Assembly (NCBI GenBank): GCA_958496175.1 | Contig: OY292275.1 | Location: 24,343,001 to 24,407,000, forward strand | DNA: 64,000 bases | Source: Sisyra terminalis | Taxonomy: Eukaryota > Arthropoda > Insecta > Neuroptera > Sisyridae | Reading direction: 5' to 3' | Shown here: in pieces, positions 29,001 to 42,445 of the stretch | Numbering within the stretch: position 1 is the stretch's first letter | How the letters are laid out: each line of letters begins with the position of its first letter | Made by a program: the position numbers and the translations under genes | The notes under the pieces: generated by a model | What the model saw: the letters and a program-made list of their open reading frames with translations, nothing else | Told to the model about the DNA's origin: nothing | Database searches by the model: none

Positions 29001-32000
29001 GTGAAAAACTTACAGTTAGGATACTTTAAAAACGGAATTTTTTCCCGATAATTATAACTAAAAGTTTTCAACGTACAAAAATGTTTGTAACTTTTATCAA
29101 ACTTTTGCTAAAGTTCGGAAAGCATATTTCCCAATAATTTTAAGAAAAATATGAGCGTGATAGGAATAAATATCTATTATTGATTATATTTTTTGTTGTT
29201 GTTATATATTGTTGCTTTATAACTGTCAGGGTTTCTAGCGATTTTAAGGTTTGTAAAAAGTCGTGTCGAGAAATATTGAAAATTTGCTCGATACAAAAGT
29301 CGAAACCCAGCACCTACCAGTTTCTACGGCCCACGCTTTGCGAAACACTACGTTAAAGTATACATTTGCGTTAATGCATTCACTAACTCGTTGATTTATG
29401 AAGCATAAACTTTTTGCAACCTCAACTTTTTTGGCTTTTACACTATTTAAAAGTTATATTTTTCAATATCAGATATAGTGTTCAACAATTATTTGATTAA
29501 CTTTTTTTCTACGTAATTTTTTGTTCAACTGCTCTTTATGGGTTATAAACTAAGACTTTTTGCAAATGTTATATTTTAATTTTCTAAATTAAAAAATATG
29601 ATGTTTTCAAATTCAATACATAGGTGTAAATTGGTACGTAGGTAACGTTTGCCGAACCCGCGAGACTGACTCATCGAGCCCCTAGGGTTCGATTGAACCG
29701 AGGTTAAGAACCACTGACCTATGGTCTCAAATGGTACCAAGTGACAAAGTTTTAAAAAAAACACGTTCTTTTGCCAATTTTCATGTCAACTGATAATTAT
29801 CCAGAAATTACGTTTTTCGGTTCGGTTATTTTTGCCAGAATATTCACGATATAATTATTAAAACTCGTTACAGCAAATAAAAATTAAAATAAAATACCAT
29901 ACTTACATTATTTAGTTTTAACTTTGTTTTGATTTTATCTTGCTTATAATGGCCGGATAGTTGATACAGGACAGCTCTCGAACGTCGTCTGCCGTAGTTG
30001 GCTGGCGGCATTTCCTGGTCCAGATTTCCGTTGGCGTCTGCAAGGATGCAAGTAGAGTCAGCACCATACCTGGCCTTTCCCAGGAGAGACGCTGCAAGAA
30101 GCAACAGGTCCTCGAACTACCCTTCTCATGTCAATATGCAAAGGTATTTATGTCATGTATACATTTTGTTTTCGTGGACCCAAGCTTTTTATTTCTTACA
30201 CGTCTTTTTATATTTAAATATAAAATCACAAAAAAGTAAAATATTAGAGTAGGAAAAATTCAACTAAATAGATGCTATCTAATATATGAATGGAAAATTG
30301 AAATATGAAATAGTTCTGTTTTTTTAAAGTAAGTCAGTTGTAAAATGAATTTAAAGTAAAGTGGACAATTACTATTAATTAGTTTTTATTTGTGTATATG
30401 CAAAACTTTGTTTTTCCAAAGAAAAGAATGAAACTGGAAAGAAAAACTTAATCCAAACCTTTACAAAGTTAACCATAACCAATTAAAATAAAATCTATGG
30501 TATTCCTAATCAGATCCAAATATTTATTATTGATATTTGTTTGTGAAAAGTTCTGTGAAATATTTATCTACAAATAATGTAATTCAAAATTGTTTGTGTC
30601 TTTTGGTAAGAAAATATAAACTTTTTGCGGCAGAAAATATTCGCACGAAAATCAAAAAATATACAATTATTTTAATGACGAATTTTATAACGATAACGAT
30701 AATACTGTATGGAATGAAAAACATTTACAGTTAATAATCAAATAAAAAGAAAAGCATTTCACAGTCAAACATTTATTAAACAAGCGAAATTATAATTGTG
30801 ATGCTCTTAATGAAGGATTACATTTAATAGGATTAAACAAAGATAACGACACGACGGTCTTTCGTGAATTCATTTTTTGGTTTAAATATTTAAACGTTGT
30901 GAATCATTCAATTTGAAATCTTCTTTATTTTGTTTATTTACATTTAAAGCTAAACTTACCTTATTATGTTCAAACAAATCTTCAACTTACAATACCTAAC
31001 TGTTATCCTTTTAATCAGCTTTTCGATTATAATGCAACTATTGGTTTTTGACTAAATCATCATTACATGTGAACTAAATAACCAATAATAATTAACTGAA
31101 ATACATGGATTATCGATTAGGATGGCTTCATGATTTGTTGATCTTAATTAATCAAATACGATTGGGATCTCTTATGTAAGCAAAACGAATATATGTGAAT
31201 GTATGCAGCAATTTAATCATGTATGTAATTACACATAATATGTATGTCACTTTCAATTGGCTTTCTAAATGGGATACAGATAAATTTCAAAGTTAAACTT
31301 CAAGTTTATCATTGTTTTTGATTATCTTCAAGGAAAATATTTTATTTTTAAGCTAAAAAACAGTATTATGAAGAAATTCCTGCCGCTAATTACAAAAAAT
31401 TATAAGAAAATTTCTACTTTATAGAAGATTACAAAAAGTATCAATCAAAAAATATCAATTGGTTGTTTGTATTGCTTAAATAGTAAACTAAATACTTCAC
31501 AATATTAACTGTAAAGTTTGGTAAATAAATGATTTCCATGAAAAATGAGTTTATCATCAAATCCGAGTAAAAACTCTTACAAAAAAGTTTCTTTTCCCAA
31601 ACGGCTACGAATCATTTGGGAAATTGATAAAAATGATCGACTTAAATGATCATCCAAAACCTACCCTACATAGCTATTATTCAGAAAATCTTTTTCAAAA
31701 AGGTGTTTTTCTTTTATACATTTATATTTGTAGACTTTAGCGTTTGTTTTTGTTTATTTTGCCCCTATAAAAACCCTTTCGTGTTTCATCAATTATCAAA
31801 AAGTTCGTTATTGATGTTTATTATTGTTTGTATGTTTAGTTAACACAAATAAAATAAATATTAATCAATATCTTTCAGCAAATAATGAAATTGTCTTTTT
31901 GTTGGTTGTAAATTATATAGTGGACTTAGAAATGAGTAGTTTGTTGGTAAAATCAATTAATTATTATGGTATCCAAATATAAACATTGTAGTCTAGGATA

Positions 32001-35000
32001 GATTTCATGGAAACTCATTTCAATAATCTAGACCAGTGTTTCCAATGAAGAATCTACTACTCATAGGTGGGAAATTTGATAGTCATGAATTATTTTCGAA
32101 AAAGCGCTTGTCTAGAGTAAAAATTATCAAGTAAGTTATTTATTAGCAACCACCTAAAATTACGCACGTTGTAGAGTACATGTTTGAGGGATATAGAAAT
32201 TTTAAAAAGAAATAGATTGATCATAACGGTTCTACGATAGTTGACCACACTAAAAAATCCTTACACGAAACTTGCCCCCAAGAATTTGCGCACTGGTATT
32301 AGTGCTCACACGAAAGTTGGACAAAAAGAAATTTACTCACATAGAAATTAAAGCACAATAATATATCCTCACATGGAAATTAATCCACAGAAAATAAAAA
32401 TTGTTTAATTCAATATTATTTAATCATTACTTCATTATAAGCATTTTAACACTCTATTAACTGGTATATATTTATGTAAAACGATATTCAAGGGCTCATG
32501 TCTCATTAATCGAAGTTAATAACATCAGTAACGTTTCATTTTCTTTCTTTTTTTAAATTTATTTTTCGAATACATTGGGCCATAAAGAACATTTAGCAAC
32601 AAAAGGGAAATTATAAAACATTAACGTTGAATTTACAAAATCTAAAATAAAATTAAATAAAGGCAAAGTAGAAACTGAAACGTTGCCAATATTAATGTCA
32701 CTAAAAGGAACCAGAGCCTTTAAATTTTTCCTCTCAAAATAGCTTTATAGTAGTATTACAATACTACTAATAAAAGAATAATAAACTAAACAGTAAATAA
32801 AATAAATATAATATTCTGTAGGTTATTTTCCATGTCAGGATATATCATTGTGCGTAAATTTGTATGTGAGGAATTTTCTATGTGTGTAAATTACTATGTG
32901 GGCAACTTTCATGTGAGCACTAAAGCTGTCAAAGGTACTTTTGGAATGTATCTAGATACTAGATACGTTACTATTTTAAAAAGTATTCAAAATTACTTTG
33001 GGTATCTAGTTACTCTTAAAGAAAAGGAACTTAAATACTTATCTTAAGTTATTTTTTAAGATAATTTTCTATTTTCTTTGTATATTATGTAGGTACTTAA
33101 TTTCGTAACTTATTAGGAAAAGTTGTTAGGTAATCAAATAAGTATTTTTAATCTTTATTAATTTAAAAAACGAAAATATGTACGCCTAAACGTTTGTAAA
33201 CACAAAAAACTTAAAAAAACGACAGAAGGTTAATATAATAGAGATATATTGAATTTTATAGAACAAAACAAAATATAACTTCGTATTTAATTTCTCGGTA
33301 TCTTGGTATTTAAGTTACTTTTTGGTATCTAAGATACTTTGTAAATTTCAAGATATAGCTCTTCTTAATAAGTACCTAAGTTATAAGTTACTTTTTCTCA
33401 AAAAATAAAGAAACTAGGATACAGTATCTTATATACTTTAAATTAATTAAATTACTATAAAGTAAGCAATAAAGTTTTGTACGTAAATCGTTCGTAAATT
33501 CACCTTTTCTGGCGTTTTGAAGCTTTTATTTTATCACTGGTTTAACTATTTTTATCGTTTGAATATTAATGTTGTATTAATAAAATTAAAGTCTACTTAA
33601 ATTTATAGATATTCCTAAATGTGCGATTTCTTGTCGTGCCAAAAAACCTATTCTAGCATATCAATATATATTTTCACTTTTTAAATACACCAAACGGAAG
33701 ATTTCACGAAGTTAATTATTACATTTGTTTAATAGTTAGAGCCTTAAAATTACGGTATCTCCATTAACTCATTAAAAATTTAAATGGCTATTGGATGATT
33801 TATAAATTTAAAATTTGGCATATGGGTGAATTATATCTACTAACAAAAAAAAGGGATTATCAAAGAAAAATATATGCAGGAATTTTGGAATTTTGTGTTT
33901 TTTTGAAGAATTGATGATTTTTGGAATTTATATCTAATACCACATGATGTTCAATCATAAGTACAACGATTTGGTTACATAAGCAAAATGCGGTAGTAGC
34001 AGTGAGGATAATAAAATTACTTTTGAAAAATTGCCACATCAGTAATGTGTTCATTTTGTATGATAGAAGTGAATTGAATAAGAAAAGCTTAAAATAAATA
34101 TACAGTGTTTTGTAGAACCAACATAGAACATTAAATATAATGACAGTATAAAACATATTAACCATACGTTATATAATATAATGTGAAATGGTGTGACTCA
34201 TATGGGTGAATGTTTGTGATACATGACAAATAGATTGAGAGTATGAAGATCGTAGGTATGTAAGTATTATATAGAGAGGGTGACAGTGATTAACTATTAA
34301 AGGAAATACAAACACATGATTCATTTACATTTTGAATTTTCTTACCACTATCGTATACTTCAGAATCAGACATTTCAGCCATTTTCGTGTGGGTGATGTC
34401 TTTGTGTGATGCGAGAAATAGCACCACCTCTCGTTTCTCATTCTTAATTGGAACAATATCCAACAGGCACCAAAATGGAGTTCCTGTAATAGGGAAAATA
34501 CATTAGGGCAATGTGCATTAAAGTTAAAGGCAATTTAATGGTTCGTGATTAATGAAAAGGGATATATGGCGGTATATAAAATTCAGTATTCATCTAATCA
34601 AGTAAATAACTTGAAAATTTCATCGTAAATCATGCCTATGATGAGAATGGAGCGTTTAATTTTCACACCATTTATAATAAGAATTTTTAGTAAGAACCAA
34701 TATTTTAATTTCAGCAACATCTATTCCTACAGCTATAAATAGAAAACTTAATATTTTATTTATATACTGAAAACATATTTTGGGAAAAACGTATAGGGTA
34801 ATTTCTGTAGCGAGGATTTACTTTAAAATAATATCGAAAGAAACTAAGATATTAGTTAGTTTTTGTTAAAAAATAAAAGAATTGAGATAAAGTAACTTAG
34901 ATACTTTAAACTAACTAAGTTTCTTCAATTTAACTAATATACTTTTTTCTGTCAGTTTTTAGTAATACTAATTTTTAAGTAAGCAAAATATATAGTTTTT

Positions 35001-38000
35001 TTTTTAAAGAATAATAGGATATTTATTAACTTTCCTGTTGCGCATATTACATATTTTATCCTATTGATAAATTATTCACTATTTTTTACAAAGGGTTAAC
35101 CGGATAATACTCTATCAGGAGGAGTAGTATTTAAAAAAATGTAATCGGAAGAAGGCCTAATAAATAGGACAGTATTATAGCGATAAAAAATACATAATAA
35201 AAATTTCCTTATAATTATAATTTCTATTTTTATAGCGTAAAAATTAAACCACATTTTGCATTTTTTGCAAGTTTTTACCCACTTTGGAGTTAGTCACTCA
35301 AAAATTACTAAGTGAGTAAAACATTGATCGTACCCGCATATTATCCGCCAGTCTTGTAAAATTAAAACCTTAAAATTTTATTTTGTTATAAAAATATCAT
35401 CATGTAACATTCTAAAAGAATAGTCGACTATTTAGGCTTCTTCAGGCACTCGTAATTTCTTATCTTAACAAAGCCAATATTTATAGGTTCTTCTTAAAAG
35501 ATTCCATTTTCATTACAAGCTATGGGGCATACCTCAGGGTCACCCTGAATTGGTGACCAAAGTGACGACGATCAAGAATCGTTACATATTGACAATTTTA
35601 ATTTTAAATTTCAACCTAAATATTTTTTTATTGTTGAAGGATGCTGAATTTTTAATGAAGAGTCTGCATCTGAACCATTTTGCAATGGAAAACGGCAAAA
35701 ATATTTACAATATCGACTATGTTCAAATAATAAGTTATGAGAGCCTGAGGAAGACCAAATAAATAGTCGAAACATTCGCGAATATTATTTCATCTTAATA
35801 AACTTTTTGAGATCTTATTACCTCCTATTTTTTTCAATAGATTAGTAATCGTTGAGGAATTATAATAACAAACACTAAAAAAGAAAAGAGTACTTTACAT
35901 TACCTCAAAAAACAAAAAGAGTACTAAAATTTGATTATAAAAACATGTTTTTTACTTGTTTGTAAATTAGTAATACATTTTTCCTCTAAGTACATATGAC
36001 AGAAGAAATCTTTAATTTGTTAAGTGCTTTAATACCTAAAGCCAAAATTCTTTGATAAATGAATGATTAAAATTAAAAATGATACTCTGAAAAAATAGGC
36101 GAAAAAAGTTGTATCTTAGAAAAATTTCTGCCGCCATCCAAGAGTATAGTTTAACACATCAATATTAAAAACAGGCATATGTATGTATGTTAGCAAAGAC
36201 AGAGAACAAGTATGTAAACACATATGTGCGAGCGAAAATCAAATACAATAACTATTGTCTCAAATTTAAGCTTATTGATCATTGTCATTTGTTTCAACTG
36301 TCATTTAGATTTTGTTCAATTGCCAATGTTTGCCATTTGGCCAATTGTGTCAATGTTGGCTATGAATATGTCACGGGTAGCTACTAGTTATATAAAATAT
36401 GTATCTACAGTTGCGGAAAATTAGAATAAAATTTAAAATTCTTGATTATTTTGTAAAAGTTGTTTTTTGAATAACTATTATTAATACTCTTTAATTTATG
36501 CATCAGATGCAATATTTTTAACGTAAATTATGGAATTAAAAAAATATTTAAAGCTTGTAAGTTTTGGCCTTCTCGGTCAATATGTGTTTTTTTTTTTTAA
36601 AATTGGATGTTGCTTGAACCGTTAAAAACGGTTAATTTATAGAAATGTATTAAAGTATTGACAGGACTATCCGACTATGATGTATGTCCTTATAAATATA
36701 GCAAGTATTATAAGTATTTTACGAAAAAATAATGGTATACAGTCTACACTGACCAATCGTGTCTAACTACGCAGGATTTTATAGCAGTTAGTAGAATAAA
36801 TCGACTTTTTTTAACTGTTATTTACCGTCGCTTTATAACTACTAAGGTCTTTAGCGAGTCTTGGGTTAATAAAATCCGTTATCGAGAAATATTGAAAATT
36901 TGCTCGAACGAGGATCGAACCCACTACTTACCAGTTTTGGAGCGGTCACCTAAACCACTCGGCCACCAGTAGGCTTTTCTAAATTTCATTTATATAATTC
37001 TAATAGTCACTAAGCAAACTGACTATGACATACCAACAGATAGATGGACAAGAAAAAATTGTAAGAATTACTTTGTTGCTTTTGGTTATGGATTCCAAAA
37101 TACTAAAAAATTGATTCAACAAAAACAAAAGAAATCTAAGATAAAGTTAATCAAAAACAAAGAAACATTTCTTTCAAATATAAAAGTACATAAGTACTAA
37201 TAAAGAAACTTTTGCAAACCATCTGAGAAAACATAACAATTTAATTTCCTTATAGCTGATCAATTCCTTAAGCATTAAATGTAATAATATTTTGACCTAT
37301 ATTATACCTACCATGTATATATTGTAAGTTAAATGAAAATAAAATAAGAACAAAAAATATACGAGTATTGTCATAAGGAAAAACGTGTTGCATAAAGGCA
37401 GTTCTATATAATAGGAAAATAAATAATTGGTCCCAATTGAGACCTGACGTTTAACTGTTTTAACTGAATATAATGTAGTACGTATACGTAGGTAAATCAC
37501 ATGGGAAAGAAGTAGACTTATGGTCTATCTCATACACTTTGAACATACAAACTAAAAGAGCCTTTGTATTAAGACCAGGGAGCATTTTGTATCATTATTA
37601 TAATACTAAGTTAAAATTAAACTTTCATAGTGGTACTACAAACAGGTGAAGATTTTTTCATTAAAATTTATTTTACAAGATAAAAACGTCGTTTATTATT
37701 TTTTTTTAAAAAATAAAAACCATTAGAAGAATCATTGTTTGTTCATAATATCAAACTGTTAAAAGTTATAGCTGTTAGTTGCTATATGAGACAGTTTCAG
37801 TTTCTGGTTATTGCTTCCAAAGGAAACATTTTTATTTAACCTTTTATTCCCTCATCGAATATATTGATCTCTTCTTTTATCTTCTTTTTATTTTTTGATA
37901 CAATTCTTTTGAATTTCTCTCTTTTTTCATTTAAGAATTCAATTTTTAGATACACTTAGAAAAGTGTAATGTTCATGACAACATTTTCTGGGAGAGAATT

Positions 38001-41000
38001 TTCCAGGAACATTCTTTATCAGTATTAAATAGAAAAAATTAAAGTTTTCCGCTTTTCTATAATATATTTATTTTATTATTTTCGGCGGAAAAATTTATAA
38101 GCCTATTGAAAATGTAACTAATATTGGAACTATTAAACAAGAAGAATTTTTTCAGCATTAATAAAAGTTATTCGAGTTGGACTTGAAATAGTTTTGTTGA
38201 TTTTTTTAAAAATAATGCAATAAAAGTAGCGTAAATTAATTGAAATTAAATAAATTTATACATGAATGTTAGCAAACAGAGAATTCTTTTATTGCATGCA
38301 CTGAGGTTAGCTATGTTTTAAGAGCTTTGCCTTTATGTACATTCTTAATTGTTTGCGTTTTTTGTTTCCAATCATTGTTTCCATTGAAAAGTTTTCAATA
38401 AAAACTCAATAGCCCGTAAAATGCTAAGATTGATTTAGATATGAAAAAGTTAAATTTAATTTTAATTTAATTTAATGTATTTACCAGGATGTCAATTCAT
38501 ATATATTTACCAATAAAGTTATGCATAGATATGCACATGTAAAGATGAAACAAATCATCTGTGCATAGGCCCGGTATAATAGATTGATTATAACAAAAAT
38601 GAAAGTTTATATTAACAGTAGACTCTCATTTTAATAGAGCTAAGATTTTTACAATAGGTAGTGAGGTAGGAATATTTAATACTTATGCTTTAGAATTACA
38701 TTTAAGAAATAAATCATTTTGTGATATCTTTATGTCTATTAAGTATTAAATACACTAGAATATTCAGGTTTTGTAAATGCAGATTTTAAGCGAAAAGTAA
38801 ATGTAAATGTTATTATAATGTAAATAAAATCATTTTAAAATATTCTGTGTCGAACACAAAATTAAAATTGAGATTTAATGATATAATTACAAAAATATTA
38901 CGGTATTTTTTATCGGTTTGAAGGAAGTGGTAGCTCTCCCACTACACAGCATTCTACAACATGGTTTCGCTACAATACTTTTATAAATTGCAGGAATCCT
39001 CTTATAACACGACATCTTATACCACGGTTTCGCTTTAACACGATAAGAGAGTCAAAAGAATTTTCAGGTACTTCATTGATACTATTGCTAACTATCAAAA
39101 ATCGATGAGAGCCTTCATGAATGATTACTGATGCGTTCATATATCGACTGATAGTAAAGGTGTGGAGGAATAATTTTCTTTTATGGGACACATATTAAAA
39201 ATATATTTGAAGAAATGTGCTTTCCTTTTCATTCCAAACTCAAAAGATTTTTGAAAAATCTGTTGTATTTTTAGTTGATTAGTCAAATTCGCAAACAATT
39301 TTTTTGAGAAATTTTTGATTTAGAAGGTCAAAAATGTGCTAATCTCAAGTTTAGAATATATTGAGGGAATGATTTTCAAGGCACTATTTATTTATTATTC
39401 TATAAAGATATTCATATGGTTCAAAAGTTATAACCAACATCATTAGCTCAAGTATAGTTCTTTTCATGGAAAAAATACTGTCATAAGAACAAAAATTTCG
39501 ATAATTCGTGAGAATTACCCATCTACTTATTGTAATACAAAAATTATGATACAAATGAACCTAAGTTTCCTTTTTTTTCAAATACCAAAACGAAAAACAA
39601 AATTAGACATCCCTTACTAGTGATCTTGTAGATGCAAATTTTTCATTAAAAATGCATATCATTGCTGAGGTTTTCAAAGCTTATTGAAGACAAAATACAG
39701 AAAAATAAATCAATGTTAAATATTTTATATTCAAAAGACCAAAAGACAAAGTTTTTGATTTGCAAGTCGAATATTGAAACTATAAAAACGTTTTACTATT
39801 TTTCAGTTAATTAACGCTAATTTACAGTAGTTAATTCCTACTTGTTTTAAAATTATGTTTATTCATCTCTTGACAAAATATTTAGATTTCGGTCACTCGC
39901 CAAAGTTATAAAGTGAAACCGAGCATTTAATGTACGCCTCTTTAGTGTTTAACATTCACAAAGTTTAATAGTTAAGTAATTAAACGTAACTTTGTTATTT
40001 AAATGTAGGATAACCGGTTAAAAATTCTAAATCAGCAAAATAATCGTTTATTGATTAAATTGATTTGTGCTTTTAATAAAAGTAAAAAAAATCATATTTC
40101 TTATCTAAGACGATTTTATTTGCTGATTACCATAACAAAAAACTAAATAAATTCATTATACTTGTGGAATTTATTTCCCGAAATAAATTTTCACTCAATA
40201 AAAGTGTTTCGAAATAAAAGCTTAAAAACATTAAAATTCATTTCACGTCTATAAATTTATGATCAAATAAAATTTTGATAACTTAATTATTCGTTTAAAA
40301 TGAAATGCAATTGCTTTATTGATATGCAAATTGTAAAATGTAAAAATTTATCCTTATAAATGGAAAATTAATTATTTATGAGATTCAAGTTATTAAATTT
40401 ATATAAATAACTTCATTGTGATGGTTTCAATTAAATTGTTCACTTTTGCATTTTACAAATGCAAATTTTTAGACAAATGGATGGATGTCTTTAAAAAGTT
40501 AGGTACCTAAATAATTTTATTTCATCAAGTTGTAACAATTCATACTTGTATTATTATAATTATTTGAATAAAGTAAATTTGTTTAGTCAAAAAATTCCGT
40601 TTCGTCATTTTGGTTTAAAATATGTAACAAAATAATGTATTAAGCATCCACTAAACGAATAGAAAAAATTCCTTCTTGATGATTAGCGAAGTACATTTTT
40701 ATAATAAACAAAGTTTTAGCATTTTGAAGTGAAATGAATTCAAGAAATGTCGGAACGAATTGGCACTTTGCATTAGTTATGCGAATAATAATATACGCAG
40801 TTCTGTTAAAAATATTGTTGTAAGTATTTATAGATACTTGATAGATTATTTTTTTTAAAGTATTCCAGGTTTCTTTGGGCATCTAGTTACTCTTAAAAAA
40901 AGAAATGAAATACTTAACTTAAGTTACTTTTTACGATACTCAAGAAAATACTTTTTTAAAGTTACTTTTTATATTTTGTATGTACTAAGTCTCATAACGT

Positions 41001-42362
41001 ATTAGGTAAAGTTATAAGGTAATCAGAAAATGTTTTTCTTATCTTTCATTTAATTTAGGGAACAGGAAAGTATGTATGGCTAAACCTATGCAAACACAAT
41101 ACACTTAACAAAAAACGATAGAAGAGGCAATAAGAGGTACATATTAGAGCTAAACCAAATAAAACTCAAAATGAAATGAAAAAGTTTATAAAAACATCTA
41201 AGCATACCTACAGCTAATTTGACGAAAATAAAAATAAAACAGTTAAAATTTGTCAAAACAAAAAATTTTTTTATCAAACATTGTTTTTTACAACCAGGTA
41301 GTCAGGTACCCCATTTTTTAGTTTAGGTATTGCATACTTTATTTTTAGTTATTGTTTTTTCTTTTAGATACTTTTTGGTATCCAAGACGCTCTTTTAAGA
41401 TTAAAGATACAGTTCTTTTTAAAAAATATCTAAGATACTAGTTACTTTTTGTCAAAAAATAAAGGAACGGAGGTGCAGTAACTTTAAAATTACTAGGATA
41501 ATTTTTTTCTGAATGATTTGAATATATGTTTACAGAATAATTATACAATTCGAAATAATGGGCAACAATGACTATTAATGTAAATTTAGCAAAATGATTT
41601 TATTAACCAGTAGATTTATTGGTCAAAACCGTCAATTTGGTGATAATATAAATTGATTTCGAAGATTTTGTGGTTATACTTTTTCAATACTAATTGTTTT
41701 ATTGATTCCCGTTACTGACTGCTCCAAAGTAAACTCAACCCTAAACGGTAATATATGTACTTAGTTAAGTATACTGTTACATGTCTAAGATTTACATGTG
41801 TGTAGTATATAGTGTATAGTGGCGTCTGTGAGTATTTAGCATCCTGCTGAGTGCTCTCCGAACCATGAAAATAAATAAACGGGGACTGGTCAAGCCCAGT
41901 GAGATTAAAAATATTTCTTTGAGGATTTTTGATTTAAGATAAAATAGACACTAAAAGTTTGGGTAGAATGAGCCAAAGATGGAATAATCTGGAAGTTCGA
42001 ACAGTGTGGACTATTTCTGGGCTACTATAAAAGATGTAAACCGCCGATGGAGATAATCAGTTTTAATTGGTGAAATTATTAGTTATAAATAACTGACCAA
42101 CGAACTATAAATCAGTTACAAATTAAATAATGAGATAAACGATTATTGCAATTAATTGAATTACTGTGTTATGAAATAAATAATCGTTTGTGTAATAAAA
42201 TAAATTTATTATTACTGTACGTTCTGAAATATACACGTAAATTCAAACGAACCCGTCAATATAAAACGTAACACTTCATTTGAAGGGGTCAAATTTAAAA
42301 ATAAAAACATTTCATTATATTTGTTCATAAAAAAATTATAGTAGTAGAAATAACTATAAATA

Positions 42363-42445
<83 letters not shown>

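Larger units (their letters stand above)
18703..29906. other. Elk intron upstream of the S1 exon
   Basis: About 11.2 kb with no exon seen. It holds a ribozyme-like motif (20510-20537) with decayed relatives near 21798 and 22052, a fold-back repeat (20674-20992), a pogo-like element (22176-23697), a repeat with a large palindrome inserted (26040-27310), a tandem duplication (28804-28928), a SINE fragment (29211-29336) and a hAT-like end (29688-29728). A GC-richer patch at 24190-24260 (AGCGCCACCCTAGCAAC) is unexplained. 18800-20480 and 27320-28780 show nothing. Confidence 0.55.
30092..34345. other. Elk intron between PAC and linker exons
   Basis: About 4.25 kb. The left part, 30120-32250, shows only AT-rich sequence. 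The right part holds a fold-back element with iterated arms (32301-32922), an inner MITE-like copy (32493-32735), and a GATACT-rich dispersed repeat (32933-33470). A 101-codon minus ORF at 33860-34165 looks like chance AT-rich sequence. Confidence 0.6.

Noticed and set aside
29961..30252. Two overlapping plus ORFs
   Set aside because: They are antisense shadows of the Elk linker exon, whose higher GC content keeps them open.
32041..32060. CAGTGTTTCCAATG as a hAT left end
   Set aside because: No matching right end or 8-base flank duplication was found.
33860..34165. 101-codon minus ORF close to an Elk exon
   Set aside because: It is not in phase with the exon, is rich in Phe/Leu/Asn as expected by chance, and Elk splicing skips it.
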